From contig JBKHYJ010000105.1 in assembly GCA_046565505.1 (NCBI GenBank), forward strand, positions 124,001 to 188,000: a stretch of 64,000 nt of DNA, in the 5' to 3' direction. The notes beneath the pieces are model-generated. The model saw only the letters and a list, made by a program, of their open reading frames with translations. It was not told the DNA's origin and searched no databases. This document shows positions 43,567 through 52,169 of this stretch, in pieces (position 1 is the stretch's first letter; every line of letters starts with the position of its first letter). The DNA is from JBKHYJ01 sp046565505 (lineage in GTDB: Bacteria; Acidobacteriota; Blastocatellia; UBA7656). Both the position numbers and the translations under genes were made by a program.

Positions 43567-43974
43567 TCAGACCCTACGGTCTGCATCCATTGCCTTCCCT
43601 TTATACCTCCCATCGAGTACCTGATTGACAGTCTTCACCAGACAGTCCAAATCTTCAGGCTTATGCAGCGCGCATTCCGCCCCCGCAGCTATCGCCGCGA
43701 TAAGGTAGGTCTTGTCATAGGCTGAGATCGCGACGATTGGTATGTGGTCGTAGTTAGCCACTCTCCTCACGAGCCGGATGAACTCCAGCCCCGTCATCTC
43801 CGGGAGCATCAGGTCGGTGAGTATGACATCGGGCTGGTAGAAGGCGAGGTCATCAATCCCCGTCGAGCAATTTTCGGCAGTTATGACGGTAAACTCATCC
43901 TGTTCCAGCAAGAGCCGCATGGCGTCGAGTATGTCCCGATTATCTTCTATTATTAGTACTGTGCCTTTTGACAT
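43567..43974 (-). CDS. Single-domain response regulator (CheY-like)
   Basis: 135 residues, receiver domain only. The acidic pocket E10-D11, phosphoacceptor D54 (PDVILTDLMLPE), the switch Ser (VAISAYD) and the conserved Lys (ALHKPED) are all present, so phosphorylation is expected. No output domain and no adjacent kinase gene. It lies upstream of the infC leader on the same strand, separated by about 670 bp. Partner unknown. Confidence 0.93.
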   Translation of the reverse strand: MSKGTVLIIEDNRDILDAMRLLLEQDEFTVITAENCSTGIDDLAFYQPDVILTDLMLPEMTGLEFIRLVRRVANYDHIPIVAISAYDKTYLIAAIAAGAECALHKPEDLDCLVKTVNQVLDGRYKGKAMDADRRV

Positions 43975-44407
43975 ATGGGTAGACCTCTACTGCATTTCTT
44001 GTAAGAGCGAGCGTTAACCATTCACGCGGTATGCCACAAGAGATGTATAACCTTAGCGAGGATATCGCGGCACTTAGGGGATGGCTTATTATTGCCGACG
44101 CAAAAGGCTACAGGACAATGTGTCATATTCCAGTCCACTTTATTTCGCCGTGCAAATATTACGGCAAGCATAGGATAAGGGGGAAAAGGGAATGACGAGG
44201 CGGCTTTCGGACTGCTGTAGCAGGGATTGAAGAGCATCTCAGAAGAATATCTCATAAGGACGTCTCGACGACCATGATCTATACACATGTGATTAACAAA
44301 GGGGGGAAGGGCGTCCGCTCTCCACTTGAGTTGTGATTGCGGTAATTAGCCCGCGCCAGCCGCGGTTATAGCTAAGTCATTGATTCCTTTGTTATACTCT
44401 TGAGGTT
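43975..44407. other. Gene-poor, AT-richer region with recombinase relic
   Basis: 433 bp between the response regulator and the radical-SAM gene. Apart from the integrase relic at 44196-44336 and a small GCCGT/ACGGC stem near 44147-44165 I see no gene. A TTATACT at 44392-44398 could be a -10 element for the gene at 44408, but no -35 fits. Confidence 0.5.
44196..44336 (+). pseudogene. Relic of an integron-type tyrosine recombinase (C-terminus)
   Basis: The last 27 codons (44253-44333) before TGA 44334 read HKDVSTTMIYTHVINKGGKG followed by VRSPLEL. This is the C-terminal signature of integron integrases and close tyrosine recombinases (LGHKDVSTTMIYTHVLNRGG...GVRSPLD), including the final His and the catalytic Tyr in TTMIYTH. 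Upstream the frame is eroded (about 19 poorly matching codons, then a stop at 44193-44195), and the rest of the enzyme is absent. It is therefore a dead fragment. No attC site was convincingly identified nearby. Confidence 0.75.
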
Positions 44408-45772
44408 ATGTACACAGAGTTATTCGAGACCATCTATCCGATCAACACGAAAAAAGAGAAGGGCGTAGTCGTTTCGGGCGTTGACCCGTTCACGCTCGGC
44501 GACGAGATAGGCCTGGAGGCCGGCGACCGCGTAATGAAGGTCAACGGGCACGAGCTTCGCGACTTTCTGGATTTCCAGTTCTACGCGGGGAGCGAAGACT
44601 CCGTGCGTTTAGAGGTCATTAAAAAATCGGGCGAGCCGCTGGAGGTCGAGGTCCAAGTCGGCGAGGGTGAAATCTGGGGCCTGGACTTCGAGTATTTCTC
44701 GCCGCGGCAGTGCGCCAACGATTGCATATTTTGTTTCTGCAACCAGAATCCCGCCGGGTCGCGGGAGTCGCTCTTCTTCAAGGATGAAGACACGCGACTG
44801 TCTTTCCTTCACGGCAACTACACGACCATGTCGTCAATCTCAAAGGTTGAGCTTGACCGAATAGTCGAGCAGCGACTCTCGCCGCAGTACGTCTCCGTTC
44901 ATGCCACGGACCCGGAAGTGCGTAGGTATCTTCTGGGGCGCAAGCGGCCCGACGACGTGTTGGGCAAGATGCGATACCTGGCCGACCGCGGGATAGAGCT
45001 TCATGCGCAGATAGTCCTTTGCCCCACGATTAACGACGGCGCCACGCTCCGTCGCACCGTCTACGACCTGGCGGAGCTTCACCCGCACCTCACGTCCGTC
45101 GCGGTCGTCCCGGTCGTGTTTACCAAGCTGCACAACTACCGCCACCTCATGACTGCTGTGACGGCCGATTACGCCCGCCGGGTCATCAAAGAGGCCCGCC
45201 CCTGGCAACGCGAATTCCGCGGGCGATTCGGCAACACTTTTGTCTTTCTGGCGGACGAGTTTTACTTGCGAGCGGGGGCCCGGCTCCCGGGCCGCGCCCA
45301 CTATGGCGACTACCCTCAAATCGAAGACGGCGTCGGTATGGTGCGCCGCTTCATCATCGAATCGAACAGGGCGCTAGGGCGCGGCCTCCCGGGAGGGGCG
45401 GCGATAAAACCCGGCTCGCTTCATGGCACGGTGGCGACGGGCGAGTTGTTCCGCCCCGTGCTCGCGGGATTCGTGAGCGCGTTGAACCAGAGGTATGGCA
45501 CGCGGCTGAAGGTCATCGCACTAAAGAACCATTTCTTCGGCGAAGAGATCACGGTTGCCGGGCTGGTGGGCGGGGGCGACGTGCTCGCCGCGCGCGAATC
45601 AATCGAAGGCAATTTCCTGATCGTCCCCGAACAGGCTTGCCTCAAAAGCGGCAATATCTTTCTTGATGACCTGAGCGTCGAAGACCTGGGGCGGAGGCTC
45701 GGCATGCCGGTCTCTCATGGCGGCGCTTCGCTTCTGAGTATGGTCGAGCGCGCGAGGGAATTGGAATCTTGA
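44408..45772 (+). CDS. PDZ / radical SAM / DUF512 protein (TIGR03279-like)
   Basis: 454 residues. An N-terminal PDZ-like domain (VVVSGVDPFTLGDEIGLEAGDRVMKVNGHELRDFLDFQFY, residues about 20-85) is followed by a radical-SAM cluster motif C102-xxx-C106-xx-C109 (CANDCIFCFCNQNP) and RESLFFKDEDTRLSFLHGNYTT, the signature of this family. The C-terminal DUF512 part includes FVFLADEFYLRAG and VIALKNHFFGEEITVAGLVGGGDVL. The reaction is unknown; the family is widespread and often lies next to the ribosome GTPase gene der, absent here. ATG 44408; no strong Shine-Dalgarno seen. Confidence 0.94.
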   Translation: MYTELFETIYPINTKKEKGVVVSGVDPFTLGDEIGLEAGDRVMKVNGHELRDFLDFQFYAGSEDSVRLEVIKKSGEPLEVEVQVGEGEIWGLDFEYFSPRQCANDCIFCFCNQNPAGSRESLFFKDEDTRLSFLHGNYTTMSSISKVELDRIVEQRLSPQYVSVHATDPEVRRYLLGRKRPDDVLGKMRYLADRGIELHAQIVLCPTINDGATLRRTVYDLAELHPHLTSVAVVPVVFTKLHNYRHLMTAVTADYARRVIKEARPWQREFRGRFGNTFVFLADEFYLRAGARLPGRAHYGDYPQIEDGVGMVRRFIIESNRALGRGLPGGAAIKPGSLHGTVATGELFRPVLAGFVSALNQRYGTRLKVIALKNHFFGEEITVAGLVGGGDVLAARESIEGNFLIVPEQACLKSGNIFLDDLSVEDLGRRLGMPVSHGGASLLSMVERARELES

Positions 45773-46416
45773 CCGCGCCGTTAAGGAATTATGCAGCCAC
45801 ATTTTACCCGTAAGCCCGCTTTCCCCTCATAAAAAAAGCGAATAGTAACAACGAGCCGGATTCGTTTGAAGCCCGGAGATGGCATTGTCATCACGCGGTT
45901 TACGCCGGGCGCGGCTCCGGTTCACAGGATTCCGGTTGTCGCCGGCAATACAATTCTCTCGAAACGCTGTTGTATGGCCCGTGAGAATGGCCTGCAAGGC
46001 TTAGGTCGAGGTCGTAACTTGAGTCGCGAGGGCGTCCCAGTGCCTTTCTAGATTCGCCCCAGGTCAGAATTTTCGATTACGCTTTCCAATTTTTCATAGA
46101 TATAACCAAATTTTTGGAGAAAGTTTCATGCAATCGACCTGTTGGCAGGTCTTAATCTCAATCAATCCATAGCGTTAAGCCGGGGGCGCAAGCTGGAACA
46201 TTTTTTGCTGCGGAATTAAATCCAACTTTCACGAAGTATCTGTTTTTCACCCGGGGCATAACAGACTATCGAAATCAGGTGCAGGTAGACTTTACTCTGT
46301 TCTAGACCCTCTGGCGTGGAAAGCAGAAGTCAGCAATCAACCAACAAATTAGCCGCTCATCAGTGGTTCAGGGGGATCGCAAGGCCGCCTACTATGATGG
46401 GAAAAATGGAGGAAGG
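45773..46416 (+). other. Gene-free region upstream of the Oar-like receptor
   Basis: 644 bp with no convincing gene. A 61-codon frame (45866-46051) has no recognisable family. A GACCTG-TTGG-CAGGTC hairpin lies near 46136-46151. The AT-rich stretch 46088-46135 shares the 13-base core TTTCCAATTTTTC, and weaker similarity around it, with 51725-51773. It presumably holds the receptor's promoter and a long leader; no riboswitch was recognised. Confidence 0.45.
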
Positions 46417-49400
46417 ATGATATTAAAGAAATTCTTTGGAATCACGCTTTCTGTACTCCTGGCGTTAGGGTCGCTCAGCAGTCTGGGGCTGGCCCAGACT
46501 GCGCCCACTTCGCGCATACGCGGCACGGTCGCCGACGCGCAAGGCGCCTTAGTACCTAATGCGGATGTTGTCATCAAAAACAATGAGACGGGCCAGGAAT
46601 ATAAAATCAAGAGTGGCGACGATGGCTCGTTCACGCTGCCCTCTCTGCAGGTCGCGACCTTTACCATCACGGTCACTGCCCCCGGGTTCAAGCAGACTAT
46701 GGTGACTGAAGTTAAGACCATAGTCGGCGAGACAGTGAACGTAGATGTGAAGTTAGAGGCCGGCGCGCCGACCGAGAGTGTCACGGTGACGAGCGGCGCC
46801 GAGGTCCTGCAAAAAGAGACGACCACTGTCGGCTCGACGATCACGGGCCGCCAGATCTCCGACCTCCCTTTCACCTCGCGCAACGCCCTCGACCTGGTGC
46901 TGAGCCTCCCGGGCACGTCGACGCCCGGCCGGCCGCGCACGTCGTCGGTCAACGGGCTGCCGCAAGGGTCGCTCAACATCACGCTTGACGGGCTGAACGT
47001 TCAAGACAACCTCATCCGTTCGGGCGACGGCTTCTTCACCTTCATTCGCCCCAGCACGGACGCCGTGGCCGAGGTGACGGTCTCGACCGCGACGCCGGGC
47101 GCAGAGAGCGCGGGCGAAGGCGCCGTGCAGATCAAGTTCGTCACCAAGAGCGGTACGAACCAGTACCACGGCAGCGCTTTTTGGGAGAACCGCCAGCCGA
47201 ACCTCAATTCAAACTACTACTTCAATAACCTGCAGGGCATCGATCGCACGCCGGTCAGGCTCGACCAGTATGGGTTCTCAGTCGGCGGCCCGATCACCCC
47301 TTGGCTCAAGGACCGGGCCTTCTTCTTCGTAACGTATGAAAAGTACCGCCTGCCGGAATCAACCTTGCGCACGGCAATCATTCCGAGCGCGGAAGCGGCC
47401 TCCGGAATATTCCGCTACAGGAGGGCTGATGGGTCGATCACGTCCGTGAACCTCTTGCAACTGGCAGGGACCAGGAACTTCCCTTCGACTTTCGACCCCA
47501 TCATCAGCGCAAGGCTCGCCGACCTCCGCGCGTCGTTGGCGAACGGGTCTGTCAGGAATGACCCGACCGACCCGAACCAGCAGCAGTTCTCTTTCACCAA
47601 CAATGGCGGGCAGAATCGCTATTACCCGACCATGCGCTTAGACTTCAACCTAACCAGTAAGCATCACCTCGAAGGCGTCTGGAATTATCAGGGTTACCGC
47701 AACAGCGTGGACTTCCTTAATTCGGTGGACCCTGTGTTCCCCGCGCCGTTCCCCCAGATATTCGGCGGACAGAACTCCAACCGCTTCTCGTTCACGACGG
47801 CTCTGCGCTCGCAGATAACCGCCTCGGTAGTCAACGAAGCGAGGTTCGGCCTGTCGGGCGGGACAGTGACTTTCGCCAGCACGATCAGCCCCGCTGATTT
47901 CGCGCCCTTCGGAGGCGCCGCGCTGGTCCTCCCCGGCAACTACAACAACTTCTTCAATAACTTCACGAGGGCGGGTTCATGGCGCAACACGCCCGTCAAG
48001 CAGTTCAGCGATAACGTGTCGTGGTCGAAAGGCTCGCACAGCTTCAACTTCGGCGGCAACTACACACACGTAACCGCCTGGTCGAACGCGCCGCTCAACG
48101 TGCCGACCGTGACCTTCGGCATCGACGCGGCGGACCCGGCCAATAGCCTGTTCACGACGGCCAACTTCCCGGGCGCGTCGCCGACGATTCTCGGCAACGC
48201 CGCGGGGCTCTATGGGTTCCTGGTCGGGAGGATCACGCAGGTGGCGCAGGCCGCGCCGCTCGAAGAGGCGACCGGAAAATACAGGCTGGGCGGCACGCTG
48301 ACGACGCGCAACCGTTCGCGCGAGTTCGGCTTTTACGGCCAGGATTACTACAAGTTCCGGCCTAACCTCACGATCAACTACGGGCTTCGCTACGAGTACC
48401 AGTTCCCGTTCGAGCACCTCAATGGCGTCTACTCGTTCGCGAATTACAATTCGCTGTTCGGCGTAAGCGGGCCGGGCAATTTCTTCAAGCCGGGCGTCCT
48501 GGCAGGGTCGGCCCCGCTCACGCCGTATGTGAAATTCGACAAGGACAGCATACAGGCATACAACGGCGACAAGAATAACCTGGCGCCGAGCATAGGCGTC
48601 GCCTGGTCGCCGCAGGTCAAGGGCGGCATCCTTAGCAAGATACTCGGCGAAGACAAGACCGTGCTTCGCGGCGGCTACTCCATCTCCTATAACCGCGAGA
48701 GCCTCTCGTTCCTGAGCCAGTTGCCCGGCGGTAATCCTGGTGCCACGGCCTCGCTCAACCTCGTCGCGGGCGGCAACTTCACGCCGGGCAGCCTGCTGTT
48801 CCGTAATGGCTTACCCGTGCCCGCCGCCCCGCCGCCGCCCGTATACCCGCTGGCCTTCAGGCCGACGGCCGGCGACCAGCTCGCCGCCTTCGACCCGAAC
48901 ATCAAAGTCCCATACGTCCAGTCGTGGACGTTCGGCATCCAGCGCGAACTCGACAAGAACACCGTCTTTGAAGCGCGTTACGTGGGCAACCACACGATAG
49001 GCATCTGGCGGAGGTTCTCGCCGAACGAAGTCAACATCTTCGAGAACGGGTTCTTAAACGAGTTCAACATCGCGGCGAGGAACCTCGCCATAGCCAGGGC
49101 GGCCAACCCGCTCAGCAACAACTTCGGCAACGCGGGGTTGCCGGGTCAGTCGCCGCTCCCGATCTTCCAGGCGTCGTTCGGTTCGGCCACTTCTGGCAAC
49201 TTCGCAAACGCCACCTTCGCCAACGCAATCGCGCAGGGGCAGGCCGGCGCGGTCGCCAACCTGCTGGCACGCAGCACGACGTTCCAGGCCAACAGGACTG
49301 CGGCGGGATTGCCGGCGAACTTCTTCGTCATCAACCCGACCGCCATCACCGGCGCGAGCGCGACGGGCGGAATCATAGCGGTCGTCAATGGGGGCAGCAG

Positions 49401-50262
49401 CACCTACAACGGGCTTCAGCTCGAACTGCGCCGCCGCCTCTCGAGCGGGCTGCTCGTGCAGGGGAGCTACACGTTCAGCAAGTCGCTGACCGATGACTTC
49501 TTCGCGCTCTCGAACCAGAATGGCGGCGACCAGCCTCGCACCCTGCGCGACCTTTCGCAGGACAAGGTGATATCGCCGTACGACGTACGCCACTCGTTCA
49601 AGGTCAATTACATCTACGAGCTTCCGTTCGGCCACGGCCACCGCTTCGACTACAATGGCCGCGGGCAGGGAGTCGTCGACAGGATCATAGGCGGGTGGGC
49701 CACGCACGGCATCATCCGCTGGAACAGCGGGCGGCCGATCATGCTCACCAGCGGGCGCGCCACGTTCAACCAGTTTGAATCCGGCGTGGTGCTGGTCGGC
49801 ATGGACGCCGACGACTTGCAAGAGGCGGTGAAGATTCGCAAAGACCCGCTCGCATCGACGCGAGGTAACGTCTTCTACTTGCCGGAGGACATCATCGAGA
49901 ACAGCTTGAAGGCGTTCGGGATCATCCCGGGCACGCCGACCGGCAGGTACATCGCCCCGCCGACCACGCCGGGTCAGATGGGCGCCCGCATAGTGTTCCG
50001 CCAGCCGAGCTTCTTCCGCGCCGACCTCAGCGCCGTGAAGAAGGTCCCGATCCACGAGAGCATGAATTTGGAATTGCGCGCGGAATTCCTGAATGCTTTC
50101 AACAACATCAACTTCTTCATCGGCTCGCCCAACAATGTCACATCGACCGTCGCGGTCAACAGCGCATTGTTCGGCACGACTAACCAAGCGTACCGAGATC
50201 TTTCGACGACGAACGATCCGGGCGGGAGGTTGATCCAACTCGTCGTGCGCTTCAACTTCTAG
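46417..50262 (+). CDS. TonB-dependent receptor with carboxypeptidase-regulatory N-terminal domain (Oar-like)
   Basis: 1281 residues from ATG 46417, chosen because GGAGGAAGG precedes it and the signal peptide MILKKFFGITLSVLLALGS follows; the frame extends to 46363 but without a signal. Residues about 30-115 form a CarboxypepD_reg-like domain (SRIRGTVADAQGALVPNADVVIKN...VDVKLEAG). Then come a plug (LPFTSRNALDLVLSLPG, NGLPQGSLNITLDGLNVQDN, GEGAVQIKFVTKSGTNQYHGSAFWE) and a large outer-membrane barrel ending in LIQLVVRFNF. Such proteins are abundant in Acidobacteriota and are thought to import or export large or complex substrates. No TonB box was identified. A strong terminator follows immediately. 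Confidence 0.94.
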   Translation: MILKKFFGITLSVLLALGSLSSLGLAQTAPTSRIRGTVADAQGALVPNADVVIKNNETGQEYKIKSGDDGSFTLPSLQVATFTITVTAPGFKQTMVTEVKTIVGETVNVDVKLEAGAPTESVTVTSGAEVLQKETTTVGSTITGRQISDLPFTSRNALDLVLSLPGTSTPGRPRTSSVNGLPQGSLNITLDGLNVQDNLIRSGDGFFTFIRPSTDAVAEVTVSTATPGAESAGEGAVQIKFVTKSGTNQYHGSAFWENRQPNLNSNYYFNNLQGIDRTPVRLDQYGFSVGGPITPWLKDRAFFFVTYEKYRLPESTLRTAIIPSAEAASGIFRYRRADGSITSVNLLQLAGTRNFPSTFDPIISARLADLRASLANGSVRNDPTDPNQQQFSFTNNGGQNRYYPTMRLDFNLTSKHHLEGVWNYQGYRNSVDFLNSVDPVFPAPFPQIFGGQNSNRFSFTTALRSQITASVVNEARFGLSGGTVTFASTISPADFAPFGGAALVLPGNYNNFFNNFTRAGSWRNTPVKQFSDNVSWSKGSHSFNFGGNYTHVTAWSNAPLNVPTVTFGIDAADPANSLFTTANFPGASPTILGNAAGLYGFLVGRITQVAQAAPLEEATGKYRLGGTLTTRNRSREFGFYGQDYYKFRPNLTINYGLRYEYQFPFEHLNGVYSFANYNSLFGVSGPGNFFKPGVLAGSAPLTPYVKFDKDSIQAYNGDKNNLAPSIGVAWSPQVKGGILSKILGEDKTVLRGGYSISYNRESLSFLSQLPGGNPGATASLNLVAGGNFTPGSLLFRNGLPVPAAPPPPVYPLAFRPTAGDQLAAFDPNIKVPYVQSWTFGIQRELDKNTVFEARYVGNHTIGIWRRFSPNEVNIFENGFLNEFNIAARNLAIARAANPLSNNFGNAGLPGQSPLPIFQASFGSATSGNFANATFANAIAQGQAGAVANLLARSTTFQANRTAAGLPANFFVINPTAITGASATGGIIAVVNGGSSTYNGLQLELRRRLSSGLLVQGSYTFSKSLTDDFFALSNQNGGDQPRTLRDLSQDKVISPYDVRHSFKVNYIYELPFGHGHRFDYNGRGQGVVDRIIGGWATHGIIRWNSGRPIMLTSGRATFNQFESGVVLVGMDADDLQEAVKIRKDPLASTRGNVFYLPEDIIENSLKAFGIIPGTPTGRYIAPPTTPGQMGARIVFRQPSFFRADLSAVKKVPIHESMNLELRAEFLNAFNNINFFIGSPNNVTSTVAVNSALFGTTNQAYRDLSTTNDPGGRLIQLVVRFNF

Positions 50263-50286
50263 TTGAAGACTCTTCCGGGTAGAAGT

Positions 50287-50322
50287 AAAAATGGGAGTGG
50301 GCGCGAGTCCACTCCCATTTTT
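50287..50322 (+). terminator. Intrinsic terminator between receptor and TPR gene
   Basis: AAAAATGGGAGTGG (50287-50300) pairs perfectly with CCACTCCCATTTTT (50309-50322) over an 8-nt loop, ending in T5. It lies 25 bp after the receptor stop and only 12 bp before ATG 50335, so the TPR gene must be expressed by read-through. Confidence 0.82.
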
Positions 50323-50334
50323 GTAGAGGAGATT

Positions 50335-51513
50335 ATGAGGCGAGCCACTCATTTGACGCTGATAATGATTCTGCTTCTGCCCGTGGCGGCGAAGGCGCAG
50401 TCGGGGCTAAGGGGGCAAATATTCATGCCTCACGGCGCGCCGCTTCAGCGCGTGATACGTTTCAGCCTGAGGACCGACGACGGCACCTTCAATGAAACTT
50501 ATTTTACGGACGAGCAGGGCCGCATAGGCATCCCGCAGCAGTTGAGCGTACCATTCACGATAACCGTCGAGGGCGACGGCGAGACTTACGATACGACCGT
50601 CCTGTATTTCGACCCCGGCACCGCGGGCAGGTATATTGTCATACACCTCAAGCCTCACACGCCCAAGGCCACGTCGCCGCCCGGAGTCGTCAACCTTTCC
50701 GCCGTAGACCAGAGAGTCTCCCCGAAGGCCAGGGAGGCCTACGAGTCCGCGCTCAAGCTTCTGCAAGCGCAGCAGTACGAGCAGGCGCTGGAGCCGCTGA
50801 AGCAAGCCATCTCGCTCCAAAAGGATTACTTCCATGCGTACACGGACCTCGGCGTCCTTTACATGAAGCTGAACAAGCTCGAACAGGCCGAGGCCGCGCT
50901 ACGGCAGGCCATCAAGATAAATGAAAGTCTCTACCTCCCACAGCTGAACCTCGCCGTCGTCTACAACAAAATGGGCAAGTACAGAGAGTCCGTTGAGTTG
51001 CTGAGCAAGCTCGAGCGCAACCAGCCGGACCTCGAACAGAAGACGAGCGCGCCGCTCATCGAAGCCCTGATCGGGGCGCGGCAGTGGACCCAAGCCGAAG
51101 AACGGTTGAGGAAGGGGCTGGAGATGAAAGACGCCGACGCCGTTGATCTGAAGATCAAGCTCGGCATGGTATTGATGAGGCAGGATAAAGCGGCGGCCGC
51201 GGCAGACGTGCTTCGCGAGGCGGTCAAGGCCGAGCCGGATAACGCGCTCGCCCAGTTCAACCTAGGTGCCGCGCTGCTGCAAGACGGGCGGCTGGATGAA
51301 TCCGAACTGGCGTTGCGCCGCGCCTACGAGCTGAAAGGCGCGGGCATGCCGGGCGCGCAGTTCTTGCTCGGGCAGGTCTACTTCAACAAAAAGGATTATC
51401 AGAAATCACTAGAGGCATTCCGTGCTTACTTGCGCGACCTTCCTGACGCCCCGAACGCGGCGCAGGTCAAAGAGGCCATCCAGAAACTCGAAGCGGCTCT
51501 CAAGAAGAAGTAG
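50335..51513 (+). CDS. Exported tetratricopeptide-repeat protein
   Basis: 392 residues from ATG 50335, with GAGGAGATT directly upstream and a signal peptide (MRRATHLTLIMILLLPVAAKA); the frame is open back to 50263 through the terminator, which is rejected as the start. Residues about 22-112 form a beta-rich carboxypeptidase-regulatory-like domain (LRGQIFMPHGAPLQRVIRFSLRTDDGTFNETYFTDEQGRIGI). From about 140 to the end are six to seven TPR units (SALKLLQAQQYEQALEPLKQAISLQKDYFHAYTDLGVLYMKL...). It is periplasmic or surface-associated and probably works with the Oar-like receptor that precedes it, with which it shares the N-terminal domain type. Confidence 0.9.
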   Translation: MRRATHLTLIMILLLPVAAKAQSGLRGQIFMPHGAPLQRVIRFSLRTDDGTFNETYFTDEQGRIGIPQQLSVPFTITVEGDGETYDTTVLYFDPGTAGRYIVIHLKPHTPKATSPPGVVNLSAVDQRVSPKAREAYESALKLLQAQQYEQALEPLKQAISLQKDYFHAYTDLGVLYMKLNKLEQAEAALRQAIKINESLYLPQLNLAVVYNKMGKYRESVELLSKLERNQPDLEQKTSAPLIEALIGARQWTQAEERLRKGLEMKDADAVDLKIKLGMVLMRQDKAAAAADVLREAVKAEPDNALAQFNLGAALLQDGRLDESELALRRAYELKGAGMPGAQFLLGQVYFNKKDYQKSLEAFRAYLRDLPDAPNAAQVKEAIQKLEAALKKK

Positions 51514-51907
51514 TGTTTAAGCACCGCCACAGCGGCTGAATCGAGTTTAAACAAACATTCGGTTATGACCCGAACGCCTGCAATGTTATTCACGCCCCGG
51601 CTGGCGTATTGAATTTTGATTGAGTATTCATCAGGGCGATGCAAAGTTTTCTACCACCGGGGCGCGGGCGCTTCGGACTCACCGCTAAACCTGTCCACTC
51701 AAAACAGCCCGCTCGCAATTAGATTTCCAATTTTTCGTAAATACTTCCAGAAACATGGAAAGCGACATGCCCGCGCCCGGCGCCGGATTTCCACTAAGGG
51801 CTTACCTAACTATGATTTGAGCATCGGGGCGGGTCGCGGTATCGGGATTGCTTATGTAAAAGGCGCACATCCTTAGAATCTCTACCATTCTGTTCTGAAC
51901 TTGGGGT

Positions 51908-51949
51908 GAGGTCGCAACCTGGGCACGGTGGCGACCTCCAATTTTTTTT
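51908..51949 (+). terminator. Intrinsic terminator (orphan)
   Basis: GAGGTCGC (51908-51915) pairs with GCGACCTC (51931-51938), with AACC/GGT adding inner pairs, and is followed by a T8 run (51942-51949). It is the most canonical terminator in the window but lies 395 bp from the nearest upstream gene end. Confidence 0.78.
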
Positions 51950-52077
51950 GCGCCATTGTCGGCTTTCACGAGCGCAGCGTCGATCGCCCTCCGCCCGGCC
52001 GTTGAACCGCGATCAGACTCAAGCCCGCCTCCCGACGACGTTGACGGCATTCACGTTCGTTGTACTAACCCGCAGCG

Positions 52078-52106
52078 TTGACAGATAGTATCTCGCGCTG
52101 TAGAAC
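52078..52106 (+). promoter_or_regulatory. Sigma-70 promoter of the beta-propeller gene
   Basis: TTGACA (52078-52083), a 17-bp spacer and TAGAAC (52101-52106). Transcription would start near 52113, 57 nt before ATG 52170. A second, weaker pair (TTGACG at 52041 and TACTAA after 16 bp) lies just upstream. Confidence 0.52.
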
Positions 52107-52169
52107 AAGTGTGCGCGGCGCGGCATCCCACGCCCACACCAACCGCCCGTACAATAACAGGAGGTGCTA

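Larger units (their letters stand above)
51514..52169 (+). other. Long gene-free region containing an orphan terminator and a promoter
   Basis: 656 bp. An 86-codon frame (51616-51876) matches no family and looks non-coding. A clear terminator sits at 51908-51949, about 395 bp past the TPR stop, and a promoter for the next gene at 52078. The sequence between 51514 and 51908 is AT-richer than its surroundings and could be a long 3' UTR or encode a small RNA. Confidence 0.5.

Noticed and set aside
45866..46051. 61-codon frame upstream of the Oar-like receptor
   Set aside because: No ribosome-binding site, no recognisable family and mixed codon use; cannot be supported as a gene.
51616..51876. 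86-codon frame between TPR and beta-propeller genes
   Set aside because: Codon use unlike neighbours, no Shine-Dalgarno and no family; the region is better explained as non-coding.
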